From the NCBI RefSeq assembly GCF_000007345.1, contig NC_003552.1, positions 4,650,001 to 4,714,000 of the forward strand: DNA of 64,000 bases, given 5' to 3'. The DNA comes from Methanosarcina acetivorans C2A (GTDB taxonomy: Archaea; Halobacteriota; Methanosarcinia; Methanosarcinales; Methanosarcinaceae). Shown here in pieces: positions 26,513-36,924 of the stretch (positions are counted from its first letter, which is position 1; each line of letters starts with the position of its first letter). The position numbers and the translations under genes were made by a program. The notes under the pieces are model-generated. The model was not told the origin of the DNA. It did no database searches and worked only from the letters and a program-made list of their open reading frames with translations.

Positions 26513-26998
26513 TTAAACCTTCTTTGGTCCTCGCACCATTGCAATCTTGCCTGTCCTGACCATTTCCTTGATCCCGAACTGGCGGAGAAGTTTTTCGATT
26601 GCCTGGATTTTACTTTCGTCCCCCGTTACCTCAACGGTCATGGACTTCGGGGCAACATCCACTATCCTGGCCCTGAAGATATTTGCAATCTGGATAATCT
26701 CTGCCCTTGTGTTCACATCCGCCGAGACCTTGATAAGGGCAAGCTCCCGCTCAACTGCGTCATCGCCCCCGATATCCGAGACCTTGATGACATCTATAAG
26801 CTTGTTGAGCTGTTTTGTTACCTGTTCGAGCACATGGTCATCCCCATGCACAACAATGGTTATTCTCGAAATATCAGGGTCTTCGGTAACTCCCACAGCC
26901 AGGCTGTCTATATTGTATCCGCGCCTTGAGAAAAGGGAGGCAACTCTGGAGAGCACACCTGACTTATTTTCCACAAGGACTGCAAGTGTGTGCTTCAT
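26513..26998 (-). CDS. ilvN: Acetolactate synthase regulatory (small) subunit
   Basis: The 161-residue protein starts with an ACT domain ('[32 protein letters not shown]') and has the second, C-terminal domain of the small subunit ('[20 protein letters not shown]', '[20 protein letters not shown]'). It mediates valine feedback and activates the large subunit. The ATG overlaps the ilvB stop (TGATG). Confidence 0.96.
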   Translation of the reverse strand: MKHTLAVLVENKSGVLSRVASLFSRRGYNIDSLAVGVTEDPDISRITIVVHGDDHVLEQVTKQLNKLIDVIKVSDIGGDDAVERELALIKVSADVNTRAEIIQIANIFRARIVDVAPKSMTVEVTGDESKIQAIEKLLRQFGIKEMVRTGKIAMVRGPKKV

Positions 26999-28692
26999 CA
27001 GTGCTCCTCCAGGTCGATGATCTCATTAATTGCAGCTCCTGCCGGCACCATCGGATAGACATTCGCTTCACATTCAACAATCACTTCAACAACAGCAGGC
27101 CTTCCGGACCCTACAGCCTCTTCGATTGCAGGCCTGACTTCAGACGGCTTTTCCGCACGCAGTCCGAGCGCACCGTAGGCTTCGGCAAGCTTTACGAAGT
27201 CAACACTGCCCTTGATAAAGGTGTGGGAATACCTCCGGTCATAGAAGAGTTCCTGCCACTGCCTGACCATGCCCAGGTAACCGTTGTTCAGGATCACGGA
27301 AACAACCGGGATATCGTTTTGGACCAGAGTTGCAAGCTCCTGAGAGTTCATCTGGAAAGAGCCGTCGCCTGCGATATTGATAACGGTCTTATCCGGCTTT
27401 CCGACCTTGGCTCCCATGGCTGCAGGAAGCCCATATCCCATTGTACCGAGCCCGCCTGAAGTAAGGAAGGTCCTGGGTTTGCGGTATTTGAAGTACTGAG
27501 CTGCCCACATCTGGTGTTGCCCGACTTCCGTAACTATGATCGCATCTTTGCAGACTTCGGAAATCTGCTCGACAACAAACTGGGGCATTATAGTATCCGA
27601 AGACACATACCTGTAGGCAAGAGGGTATTCTTTCTTCCACTGGTTTATCTTTTCAATCCATTCCGCGGAATTGCAGCGCTGGATATATTTGATAAGAGAC
27701 TTGAGTATCTGCTTTGCGTCCCCGACAATAGGCACATGGACCTTCACATTCTTGGAAATCTCGGCAGGGTCAACATCAATATGGATAACCCTGGCGTTGG
27801 GGGCAAAAGACTCGAGCTTGCCGGTAACCCGGTCGTCAAACCTTGCGCCCACAGCAATAATAAGATCGGACTCCTGGACTGCATAGTTTGCGTATTTGCA
27901 CCCGTGCATTCCGAGCATTCCGACATAGAGGGGATGCTCGGTCGGGATAGCGCTTATCCCCATAAGGGTAGTGGTAACCGGAGCCATGAGAGTCTCGGCC
28001 AGCTCAACAAGTTCCGCACTCGCGTTCGAACTTATTACTCCTCCTCCTGCATAGATTATGGGCCTGCAGGAGTTTGCGATCTCTTCAGCGGCTCGTTTTA
28101 TCTGCTGGGTATTACCCTTGTAAGTGGGCTTATAGCCTCTGAGTTCTACCTTGTCAGGATATTGTAAATCAATCTCTATATTCTGTACATCCTTTGGAAG
28201 GTCAATTAATACCGGGCCAGGCCTTCCGGTGGAAGCGATATGGAAGGCTTCTTTTACAATCCTCGGGATTTCTTCTGCATCCTGTACAAGATAATTGTGC
28301 TTGGTAATTGGCAGAGTGATGCCGGTAATATCTGCTTCCTGGAAAGCATCGTTTCCGATAAGGGGCCTTGGTACCTGGCCGGTTAAGGCTACAATTGGCA
28401 CTGAGTCCATATATGCGGTGGCAATACCTGTTACCAGGTTAGTTGCTCCGGGACCTGAAGTAGAAACGCAGACCCCGGTCTTTCCAGTAGCACGGGCGTA
28501 CCCGTCCGCAGCATGAGCTGCTGCCTGTTCGTGACGTACAAGTATGTGGCGCAGATCTGAATCATAGAGTTCGTTGTAGAAAGGAATGATCTGCCCTCCC
28601 GGATACCCGAAGAGCGTGTCAACCCCTTCTTTTTCAAGGCACTTTATTAGAGCCTTTGCGCCGTTGACTTTTTCTGTTGACCCGGTTGTCAT
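26998..28692 (-). CDS. ilvB: Acetolactate synthase catalytic (large) subunit
   Basis: This 564-residue ThDP enzyme makes acetolactate for valine/leucine and acetohydroxybutyrate for isoleucine. Visible features are the catalytic Glu region '[35 protein letters not shown]', the ThDP signature '[29 protein letters not shown]', and 'RFDDRVTG' of the FAD domain. AAGGAGATAAATAATG provides the start. It forms an overlapping pair with ilvN. Confidence 0.97.
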   Translation of the reverse strand: MTTGSTEKVNGAKALIKCLEKEGVDTLFGYPGGQIIPFYNELYDSDLRHILVRHEQAAAHAADGYARATGKTGVCVSTSGPGATNLVTGIATAYMDSVPIVALTGQVPRPLIGNDAFQEADITGITLPITKHNYLVQDAEEIPRIVKEAFHIASTGRPGPVLIDLPKDVQNIEIDLQYPDKVELRGYKPTYKGNTQQIKRAAEEIANSCRPIIYAGGGVISSNASAELVELAETLMAPVTTTLMGISAIPTEHPLYVGMLGMHGCKYANYAVQESDLIIAVGARFDDRVTGKLESFAPNARVIHIDVDPAEISKNVKVHVPIVGDAKQILKSLIKYIQRCNSAEWIEKINQWKKEYPLAYRYVSSDTIMPQFVVEQISEVCKDAIIVTEVGQHQMWAAQYFKYRKPRTFLTSGGLGTMGYGLPAAMGAKVGKPDKTVINIAGDGSFQMNSQELATLVQNDIPVVSVILNNGYLGMVRQWQELFYDRRYSHTFIKGSVDFVKLAEAYGALGLRAEKPSEVRPAIEEAVGSGRPAVVEVIVECEANVYPMVPAGAAINEIIDLEEH

Positions 28693-28720
28693 TATTTATC
28701 TCCTTACTTATCTCTTAGTT

Positions 28721-28756
28721 TAACTGGATATACCCAGGTGGGTATCTTTCCAGTTA
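28721..28756. promoter_or_regulatory. 36-bp imperfect palindrome upstream of ilvB
   Basis: TAACTGGATATACCCAGGTGGGTATCTTTCCAGTTA contains an outer 8-bp pair (TAACTGGA/TCCAGTTA) and an inner 6-bp pair (ATACCC/GGGTAT). It lies 29-64 bp upstream of the ilvB start, within the leader or overlapping the transcription start. It could be an operator or an mRNA hairpin that regulates branched-chain amino acid synthesis. No poly-T run follows, so a simple terminator is less likely. Confidence 0.5.
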
Positions 28757-28981
28757 AGGGTGTGTTTACAAGAAATACTTTTTTATCTCTCACACTCACA
28801 TTTTTTATTACTGGTTTAGTAAATACATCATAATCAATCATGTTATATATGGATGAGGGTCTCTCCGGGATTTAAGAGTGCCAGAGATCCCCTGTTTCAA
28901 AAATTTCTTCAAACAGGAAAAAGAGGAGAGGACAGAAAAGTCCTCCTGAGAAACCTTTGAAGTTCCGCATCCTTTTGTGAC

Positions 28982-30469
28982 TTACTCTTCCCGGATAAGG
29001 CGGTTCATCCCGTTCATTACGGCTTCTACAGAGGCCATAATAATGTCCGTTCTTGCCCCGCTTGCAGTAATTACCTTTCCGTTCTTGGAAAGTTTTACTC
29101 TTACCTCTACAAGAGCGTCAGTTCCACCGGTAATAGAGTCTACATGGTACTCTTCAAGGACGACGTCTTCAGCACAGGAACTTACAGCTCTCCGGATAGC
29201 ATTGATCACAGCATCCACGGGTCCGTTTCCGATTCCAGCCTGTACGATTTCTTTATCTTTTACATTGAGCTTTATGGAAGCGGTTGGAGTAACCCGGTTT
29301 CCAGATACAATGGTGAACTCTTCCAATTTTACAATAGGTTCTTTGTAAATATCAAGCACGGTTTCTGCGATGGTCTGCAGGTCTGCATCAGTGATATGCT
29401 TGCCCTGGTCGCCCATCTGCTTGACTCTGTTGAAGATTTCTTCAGTCTGGGCCTCATCAGCCTCAAGCCCCATTTCCTTTAAGGCGAGAGTGATGGAACT
29501 CCTTCCTGCATGTTTTCCAAGTACGATCTGGCGCTGTCGTCCGATATATTCGGGACTCATCGGTTCATAGGTTGACTTGTCAGCCAGAAGTCCGTGCACG
29601 TGGATTCCTGCTTCGTGAGTGAACGCATTTCCTCCTACAAGGGCTTTGTTGGGGGATACGGGAATTCCGGTAAGCCGGCTTACAAGCCTTGAAGTCCGGT
29701 ATATCTGCTCGTGCTTGATACCGGTATCATATTTATAGAGCCACTCCAAGCTCATTACGACTTCCTCAAGCGAGGCGTTTCCGGCCCTTTCCCCTAAACC
29801 ATTAATTGTCACATGAGACTGCTTTGCTCCTGCCGCAAGTGCAGCAACCGTGTTTGCAGTTGCTAAACCGAAGTCATTATGGCAGTGAATGCTTATCGGG
29901 GCTTTCAGGGAAGAAGACAGGTCCCGGAAAATCTCGGTGGTCTTTTCAGGCACCAGGAGCCCTACAGTATCGCAGAAACATAACCTGTCAGCTCCGGCAT
30001 CTATTCCGTCGGAATAAATGGCTTTTAAGAATTCCGGGTCTGCACGCGAGGCATCTTCTCCGCTCAGCTCTACGATCAGGCCGTGGTCTTTGGCATACTC
30101 GGTAACCTCGGCTGCGATCTGCCTTACTGTATCCCGGTCCTTTTTGATTTTTGTTTTGATATGCAAGTCCGAAACTGGAGCTACAAGGTGGATCGAATCG
30201 ACGTCGCACTCAAGAGCATGGTCAACGTCCATTTTTACAATCCTGCAGTAGCTGCAGATTTCGGCATCAAGCCCAGCATTCGCTACGGCCTTGATTGATT
30301 CCCTTTCCCCGGCAGAAGTAATTGCAGAGCCGGCCTCGATTACATTAATTCTCATCTCATCAAGGGCCCGGGCAATTAAGAGTTTCTTCTCTCTGGTCAG
30401 GGCTACGCCAGGTGTTTGTTCACCGTCTCTCAAAGTAGTATCCAGAAAGTGGATGTTTTCGAATAATAT
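28982..30469 (-). CDS. 2-isopropylmalate / (R)-citramalate synthase family; apparent non-AUG start
   Basis: The enzyme (about 495 residues) is a DRE-TIM condensing protein using acetyl-CoA. It shows 'FLDTTLRDGEQTPG' at the N-terminus, 'SIHCHNDFGLATANTVAAL' with the metal-binding His pair, 'GLGERAGNASLEEV', 'HEAGIHVHGLL' and a C-terminal LeuA allosteric domain. The first canonical start, a TTG at 30433, would delete 'FLDTT', the first barrel strand. In-frame coding sequence continues to a TGA at 30476-30478. An ATA at 30467-30469, a few bases after GAGGG, gives the expected N-terminus, so it is used here. LeuA and CimA cannot be separated by eye; the position next to ilvBNC fits either. Confidence 0.85.
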   Translation of the reverse strand: MLFENIHFLDTTLRDGEQTPGVALTREKKLLIARALDEMRINVIEAGSAITSAGERESIKAVANAGLDAEICSYCRIVKMDVDHALECDVDSIHLVAPVSDLHIKTKIKKDRDTVRQIAAEVTEYAKDHGLIVELSGEDASRADPEFLKAIYSDGIDAGADRLCFCDTVGLLVPEKTTEIFRDLSSSLKAPISIHCHNDFGLATANTVAALAAGAKQSHVTINGLGERAGNASLEEVVMSLEWLYKYDTGIKHEQIYRTSRLVSRLTGIPVSPNKALVGGNAFTHEAGIHVHGLLADKSTYEPMSPEYIGRQRQIVLGKHAGRSSITLALKEMGLEADEAQTEEIFNRVKQMGDQGKHITDADLQTIAETVLDIYKEPIVKLEEFTIVSGNRVTPTASIKLNVKDKEIVQAGIGNGPVDAVINAIRRAVSSCAEDVVLEEYHVDSITGGTDALVEVRVKLSKNGKVITASGARTDIIMASVEAVMNGMNRLIREE

Positions 30470-30478
30470 AATCCCTCA

Positions 30479-30787
30479 GTCTTGGTTTTTATTTCAATAG
30501 ATCATTTTGCAGAACAGGGGAAAAATAAAATTGTTAATATTATATAATTGTACCCTATTTTGCAGCACTCATTTCACTATAATCGTACATATATTTTATC
30601 TCAGAAACCCCATTCTATCCGGGAATATTCCCGAATTTACTCCCGGGTTCTCCGAAACTTTTCTTCAATAGGTAGACCATAGTATTTTTAGTTTCCAGTT
30701 AACAATCCGGTCTGACTTATTAGTGCTTTTACTTTCACCCGGCTAACTCAGCCTTTATTTTGGCTGGCGTTAAGGAGAGTAGAGACT
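30479..30787. other. Intergenic junction between host genes and the provirus integrase
   Basis: The spacer carries promoters for the divergent leuA/cimA-type and integrase genes. CAGCCTTTATTTTGGCTG at 30747-30764 is a small hairpin, and AAGGAG serves the integrase. The left provirus attachment site probably lies here. Without the right end in view, no core repeat can be identified, and no tRNA gene is present. Confidence 0.45.
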
Positions 30788-31960
30788 ATGAGTATACACG
30801 AATATTATACCGATATTTGGCTTCCAAAATTAGAGGAGAAAATTCGGACTGCAGACTACCCCAAGAGAAACAGAGACCTCATTCTGAAGTTTGAAACTTA
30901 CCTTTTTTCAGAGGGCCTGAAGTCCCTCAGAGTCCTGAAATATCTATTCGTCCTGGATAAGATCGCGAGTGGATCCTCAGTAAGTTTTTCAAAAATGAAC
31001 GAGCACCATGTCCAGAAAATAATTGCTGATTTTGAAAGATCTGAGCTCGCAGCATCGACAAAACGAGATTACAAGGTAATCATCAGACGCTTCTTTAAAT
31101 GGTTGAAGGGGGATAAGAGCCCGGCGGCATGGATAAAAGTTTCAAAGAAGGTCAGTGATCAGAAGCTGCCGGAATACATGATCACCGAGGATGAAGTGAA
31201 GCGGATGATAGAGGCCGCAAGCAACGCCCGAGACAAAGCTATCATCGCTTTACTGTACGACTCCGGGTGCAGGATAGGGGAACTCGGGGGCGTTAAGATC
31301 AAGAACATCACATTCGACCAGTATGGTGCCGTCGTTGTGGTGTCAGGGAAGACCGGGGCCAGGCGTGTAAGGGTGACTTTTGCAGCATCGTATCTGGCAG
31401 CCTGGCTGGATGTACATCCTTATAAAGAGAAGTCTGAAGCTTTCGTATTCATCAATCTGGAGGGAGTAAAGAAAGGAGAGCAGATGCAATATCAAGCTTT
31501 TCAGTACACGCTCAAGAAAATAGCAAAAGCAGCAGGTATAGAAAAGCGAATCCATCTTCACCTTTTCCGGCATTCGAGGAGTACTGAGCTCGCGCAATAT
31601 CTAACAGAAGCTCAGATGGAAGAGCACCTTGGCTGGGCTCAGGGCTCAGAGATGCCCAGGACATATGTTCATCTTTCAGGAAAGCAGATTGATGATGCTA
31701 TCCTCGGGATCTACGGGAAAAAGAAAAAAGAAGACACCATGCCAAAACTTACCAGCCGGATATGCACACGCTGCAAAAAAGAGAATGGGCCTACTTCATC
31801 ATTTTGCGCTCAGTGCGGCCTGCCTCTCGATCCGCAGGCAGTGCAGGAAGTCCAGGTGCGTGAAGATGCAATGGCGCAAATCCTTGAACAGCTGATGAAG
31901 AATAAAGAGCTCCGGGACCTATGGAACGTGGCCGCTGAGGGAAAATCCTCGGAGTCGTAA
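30788..31960 (+). CDS. Tyrosine recombinase/integrase with C-terminal zinc ribbon
   Basis: The 390-residue protein has an N-terminal SAM-like core-binding domain (residues 10-110) and a catalytic domain with Arg162 ('DSGCRIGELGG'), His258-x-x-Arg261 ('HLHLFRHSRSTEL'), His280 ('HLGWAQ') and the nucleophile Tyr293 ('PRTYVHLS'). It is followed by a zinc ribbon with Cys326, Cys329, Cys340 and Cys343 ('CTRCKKENGPTSSFCAQC') and a helical tail. AAGGAG precedes the ATG. It stands at the left end of the provirus, opposite in orientation to the structural genes, so it probably integrates and excises the element. Confidence 0.92.
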   Translation: MSIHEYYTDIWLPKLEEKIRTADYPKRNRDLILKFETYLFSEGLKSLRVLKYLFVLDKIASGSSVSFSKMNEHHVQKIIADFERSELAASTKRDYKVIIRRFFKWLKGDKSPAAWIKVSKKVSDQKLPEYMITEDEVKRMIEAASNARDKAIIALLYDSGCRIGELGGVKIKNITFDQYGAVVVVSGKTGARRVRVTFAASYLAAWLDVHPYKEKSEAFVFINLEGVKKGEQMQYQAFQYTLKKIAKAAGIEKRIHLHLFRHSRSTELAQYLTEAQMEEHLGWAQGSEMPRTYVHLSGKQIDDAILGIYGKKKKEDTMPKLTSRICTRCKKENGPTSSFCAQCGLPLDPQAVQEVQVREDAMAQILEQLMKNKELRDLWNVAAEGKSSES

Positions 31961-32000
31961 GCGAACTGCTACACAGCTAAAGGATCGGAGGTTTTTACGC

Positions 32001-32297
32001 TTAATCACATGAGTCAGTTTTCGGGCAATTCCTCATCCACAACGGAGGATCTCCCGATATCTGACAGATCCACTTTCCGGAAGTCTTATCTTTTACAAGT
32101 TTTTCGCATTTCTGGCTCGTACAACGGCGAACAGAAGGCCTGAAACCCTCAGGAGGTGGAGTATTTGGTAAAGGACACTGCGAAATTTTCACAAGACTCT
32201 TTCCCGCCAGCTCGCAAAATCCCCGGGGTCCTTTCCTAGAAAGGTGAGGGCATTCCTTTTTTTCGCAGCGGGTGATTGTTTGAGGGCGTTTTGCCAT
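32001..32297 (-). CDS. Cys-rich small viral protein, probable zinc binding
   Basis: The 98-residue protein has two Cys-x4-Cys clusters, each with a later Cys pair ('CEKKECPHLSRKGPRGFC' and 'CTSQKCEKLVKDKTSGKWIC'), suggesting two similar zinc-binding units in tandem. The ATG is chosen over a GTG 9 bp upstream because GTGAT lies just before it. It is the last gene of the minus-strand structural run, convergent with the integrase. The function is unknown. Confidence 0.6.
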   Translation of the reverse strand: MAKRPQTITRCEKKECPHLSRKGPRGFCELAGKSLVKISQCPLPNTPPPEGFRPSVRRCTSQKCEKLVKDKTSGKWICQISGDPPLWMRNCPKTDSCD

Positions 32298-32310
32298 TAT
32301 AATCACGATA

Positions 32311-32886
32311 TTAAACCTTGATGAGCCATAGTTCGTCTGGGTAATATCCTAAACCTTGACCGAACCTATCGTATATCTGAACAGTCACGCTATTGTTTCC
32401 AGCTCTGCAAATGCTCGTAATGTTTGCAAGGCCGTAGAACTGCTCATTTCCGAATGGATTAAATCCTATTTGTTGAAAATTCAGCGTACCATGTGGGGTG
32501 ATCGCTCTGATCGCGTCATCCACGTACAGATTTGCGGCTACAGTTTTGCTCGATGAAAGATATATAAGTCCATATCCGTTCCATGAGAAGATAAAAGTTC
32601 CGAGGTCTACAACTTCACCCATATATGCCGCGGATCTGTGCCAATAGTCACAAACTTTGATCGGTAAATGCGTCTGTGATGCCACTACGTACCCACCGGC
32701 TTTCTGCGGAAAAAGCAGCACCCTATCACCTGGAACCGGCCCAGAAAGTTTCTCGAGGACCTCATAGCCCCGATAAGACGGAACAAGGATAACACGGTCA
32801 CCCACCGCAAAAGAAGTTTTCAACGGCCAAGAAAGAAATCCCGTTTTCGTCTGGATGAACGCCCTTCTGTCTCCCGACTCTGCCAT
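32311..32886 (-). CDS. Distal tail-region viral protein, unknown function
   Basis: This 191-residue soluble protein begins with a stretch rich in beta-strand residues ('SFAVGDRVILVPSYRGYEVLEKL', then 'GDRVLLFPQKAGGYVVAS'), which looks like two SH3-like or OB-like hairpins. The C-terminal part ('NSVTVQIYDRFGQGLGYYPDELWL') could be a beta-sandwich. Its start overlaps the stop of the large tail gene, so they are co-translated. I do not recognise it; its place after the adhesin-like gene suggests a virion tip component. Confidence 0.55.
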   Translation of the reverse strand: MAESGDRRAFIQTKTGFLSWPLKTSFAVGDRVILVPSYRGYEVLEKLSGPVPGDRVLLFPQKAGGYVVASQTHLPIKVCDYWHRSAAYMGEVVDLGTFIFSWNGYGLIYLSSSKTVAANLYVDDAIRAITPHGTLNFQQIGFNPFGNEQFYGLANITSICRAGNNSVTVQIYDRFGQGLGYYPDELWLIKV

Positions 32887-35112
32887 CAGTCATCTACCTC
32901 AACAGTCACTGTTTTTCCGGAATTTGTTTCCATGGTTACTGTTGAACCGTCCACGGAAGTTACGGTCCCGGCTTCAGCTTCTGACAGGCTATCCAGCCCG
33001 GTCTCGATCAGGGAGGATATAGTCGAAAGCAAATCGTCATTGATAGAAATAGATCTTCTGATAGCGTTGTTCCTCTCCACCTGGGCAGTCACCGAGACCG
33101 TTTCATTCGCCATTTCCAGACTGTACGTAATCGACGTAATCCGGAGCCAGCCCAGACTCGTGATACTATCTGGAAATCGTGAATCTGTGAATTGAATTTT
33201 TTGATATAAGCGCAGATCATGCCGTTTTTTGAAATTTAATTCAACCGTTACCGGTCTGACTGAAAAATAATCATACAGAATTGCTGCCCGAGAATCAGCT
33301 GCAGTCTGTGACCCGGCAAATGATGAGGGTTCCTCGATATACTCTCTTGGCCATTCTTCGCCTGCAGTCACTGCAGCACTCTCCTGAACGGCCGCATACC
33401 AGTTTCCGGATGCATCGCAGCCCCTAACCCTTACCCTGTTAATCCTTTCTTCTACTGAAACACTTATCTTAGGGATATCAACAAGAAGGTCTTCTTCCCA
33501 GTTGATTGTCTCGGCAGTTAATCCGAGACCGTTCTCGGAATCGTCGATATCGTCCTCGGGAATGAAATACGCCCGGGCTTCAAGGTCCCCGGAGGGGTCC
33601 GTGTCCCAGTATACATAGAAAATGTACGAACACCAGTCACAAATTTCCTGTATCGCAGATAGCTTGGAAGTTTTCGCAGTCAGGGAAATTTCCTTGTTTC
33701 CTGCTGTTGGAACTGAAATCTTGTACGGGACAATACCGGTTTCTTCGAGGAGATAAGAGATCCAATGATCCCATGTAGTGCGGGATCCCGTCAGAGACAT
33801 TACTTGCGCATCCGTGGGGATGTACTGTTTTGCCAGGTAAATCCCATAGTCAAACGCCTCAATACTGCCTGACTTTCTCGCGTGTGTATATGCAAGATCC
33901 GGAGCCGGAACAACTCCATAGAATATCCTATTCAGGTTGCCAGATTTGTCAGTTGCGTTCCAGTAACAGTGCGAATACTCGTCAATGTCAATTTCACCTG
34001 CATAGGAAATTGACATTCTCCAGTAGGCATCCGAAATTGAACGAGTGATTGAGATTTTTGTTGCAGTACCAATTGCGTTTGCAATGTTGATAATTTTTTG
34101 AAGTGGGAGAACAGAAGCAGAAACAGCAACAAACCCTTCCCCCGAAAGAGTGTCAAGTGAGAGAGAAGAATTCCCAGAACTTGAAAAAATGACCGTTCCG
34201 GAACCTGAAAGAACATCTCTCAATATTGAAATTTCTCCGTCCCCTGAAATTATAATGGTTCCGGTTCCAGTGCCGGCATCTGTAAGGACATCAGCATTTC
34301 CAGAACCTGAAACAATTATATTTCCAGAAGCGTCTAAGTAATCATCTATAACAAGTGGTTCGGTAGGGACAAATTGGGAATTTGGATATACGCATACTAA
34401 AGACGCTGTTGGAGGGCTGGAAACATACTTTCTGAATCTAATATATGATACTCGGAGGTCACAATATCCTGTAGAGGTAGTGTCACCAATAAATATTCCA
34501 TCTGTATCTGTGATAGTTCCAACACCGATTGCCTTATTTTCCTGCGAACTCTGCAGATTCCAATCAGTGTCAAAAAGATAATAATTTGAGCCTGTAGATG
34601 AATCGGAATCGTCAGCCACACATCTGAATATGTACTCTCCTTCGGAATATGACCCTCCTGTCTTCCATGTTCCTGACTCTCTGTAATTCCAGTATGATTG
34701 AGAATCACGTACTGGGATTATTGCAGCTATCTTTCTGTTTGATGTAGATCCATCGCATAGATACAGAGCTACTTGATCATATGATCCTATAGATCCTTAA
34801 TTTGACAGTATCCACTAATTGATATTGAAAATCTATCCTATTCTTAGCTCAAACTAATTTGACACAAGGTTATGAATCCATCTAATTTTATAATAAATTC
34901 TATGGAATAGTGCCCATTTTTGTTACAATTAAACTATTGATCTTATCAAAATTAGCAAAAATATAATTTCTGAGTCCATTTTTCACGAACTTTATTGTAA
35001 GTGTCAAATTTTTCAAGCTTTTTTTGATGAATTTTGTGGATTTGTGCTTGATTTCCTCAAATTCATATCGCATCAGCGATATGAATAATTGAGCAATAAA
35101 TCCCAGTATAAT

Positions 35113-36924
35113 GATAGCGTCGTAAAAGTATAGGACTGTTAAATTTATGATAAAATGTTGCAGATTCCGTTTCTTTTTTATCACAAATCAAATCACTTAT
35201 ATATTGCTAACACTTTCATCACATAAAATACATACTTTTTGAGTGATAATATGTTTTCTCCCAGAAAAGGAAAGCAGACTACTTTCATTTATGGCCCTGA
35301 GATTTATGAGAAACTCGTATCAAAAGACCATCTTCTTTACAAAATTAATGAGTCAGTAGATTTCACTTTCATCAATGAAGAATGTCGTAATCTTTACTCA
35401 GAAAATATGGGTAGACCTGTAACGAACACTCCTGAAATCATGTTTAGATCAGCTATTGTTCAATCTCTCTATAATTACTCAGATCGAGAAATGGAATACG
35501 AAGCACGCTATAATATAATGGTAAAATGGTTCATTGGTCTGAATCTTGACGACTCTTCCTATGATCATAGTGCACTTGGACGTTTCAGAGATCTTCTGGG
35601 GGAAGATAAATGGAAAGAGATATTCTTCAGGCTATTAAAGCAAATCGAAAGTGCTGGATATGCTAAAGGTAAAGCGTATGTAGACGCTACTCATGTAATA
35701 GCAAACATTGCAATTCCAGGTACAATAAACCTGTTAAGACAGGGAATTAAAGATGTAATGAAAGCTATTCAGGAGATAGATCCCGATCTATATGAGGAGC
35801 TTGGTGGGGAAAAAATTGCCAACGATGATAAAAAGGTGTACAAGTTAAGGCCTGAAGAAAAAGAAAGCAAGCTGGTCGAACTGGTTAAAAAAGCCAGAGA
35901 GATCAACCAGAAATCCGAATGTATTGGGGGAAAAGTAAGTGAAAAAAATAAGCAACTGAAACGGATTCTTTATGAAAACGTAGAAGAAAATGAAAATAAA
36001 ATCGTAAAAAAAAAGATGAAACTGCAGACAGACTCGTGAGCCTTGTTGACAAAGATGCAAGACATGGTGCTAAATCAGATAAGAAAAAGTTTACGGGATA
36101 CAAAGTAAACTCAATTATGTCGGAAGACGGATTCATAAAAAACATAAATGCAACTCCAGGTAATTCCTATGATGGAGACATACTTATCCCTTTAATTGAT
36201 GAAATGATAGAACATGGATTTAATGCAAGTGAGGTGGTTGGAGATACCGCTTATGGAGAAGTTGACAACAGGAATAAGCTGTTGCTCAAAGGGATAACTG
36301 TTATAGCTCCTTTTAAAAAGGAAACTAATAAGGGGGTTTTTCCACAAAGCAAATTTACAATCGAGGAACATGGGGTTACATGTCCTGCAGGATGCAGGAC
36401 AATGGTATGGAATCACAATAAAAAGATTGAAACAATCACGTTCTATTTTAATAAAAATGATTGCGGAAACTGCAAATTAAAGGAAAAATGTACTGTCCAG
36501 AAAAGAAGGACGATTACCATCAGTCAACATTATGAGCTACTAAAAATAGCAAGAGAATACAATAAAACTGATCATTTTAAGGAAGATATGAAACAAAGAG
36601 CTCATATCGAACCAAAGCAAGGAGAAATGAAAAGATATCATGGATTGGTGAGGGCAAAATATTGGGGACTTCCAAAGATGAATATACAAGCAACAATGAG
36701 TGCAATTGTGGTCAACGTAAAAAGATTTATCACAATGAATAGCTGTGGCTATCAATTAGCATCATAAAATATGTAAAAAGAATGAAAAATTGAAAGAAAA
36801 GGATGAAAAGAATGAATTGGTTTGATGAAAATTACTCCAAAAATTGGAGGATATTTATGAAGTGCAAAATCTTGCGCTGAAATTTTTATGATGGCTGACC
36901 ATTAGCTACTTTTACGACTCTATC
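35113..36924 (+). mobile_element. IS1182-like insertion sequence nested in the IS1634-type element
   Basis: The ends are inverted repeats GATAGCGTCGTAAAAGTA (left) and, in reverse complement, GATAGAGTCGTAAAAGTA (right). The flanking 5-bp direct repeat ATAAT (35108-35112 and 36925-36929) restores the outer transposase frame when one copy is removed. The length is 1812 bp, with one plus-strand transposase in two overlapping frames. Confidence 0.88.
35239..36767 (+). CDS. IS1182-like transposase in two frames with an A_AAA_AAG slip site
   Basis: Frame 1 (35239-36039) has the DUF772-type N-terminus ('DFTFINEECRNLYSENMGRP', 'YDHSALGRFRDLLGE', 'YVDATHVIAN', first catalytic Asp). Frame 2 (from about 36015 to 36767) has 'GYKVNSIMSEDGFI', 'VVGDTAYGE' (second Asp), a Cys cluster ('CGNCKLKEKC') and 'RAHIEPKQGEMKRYHGL' (Glu region). 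They are joined exactly by a -1 shift at AAAAAAG (36009-36015), giving about 509 residues. This could be programmed frameshifting or a one-base change in a run of nine A; the match to the standard -1 heptamer favours the first, without proof. Confidence 0.82.

Noticed and set aside
27514-28167. A 217-codon frame antisense to ilvB.
   Set aside because: Same reason: the sense strand encodes a complete acetolactate synthase.
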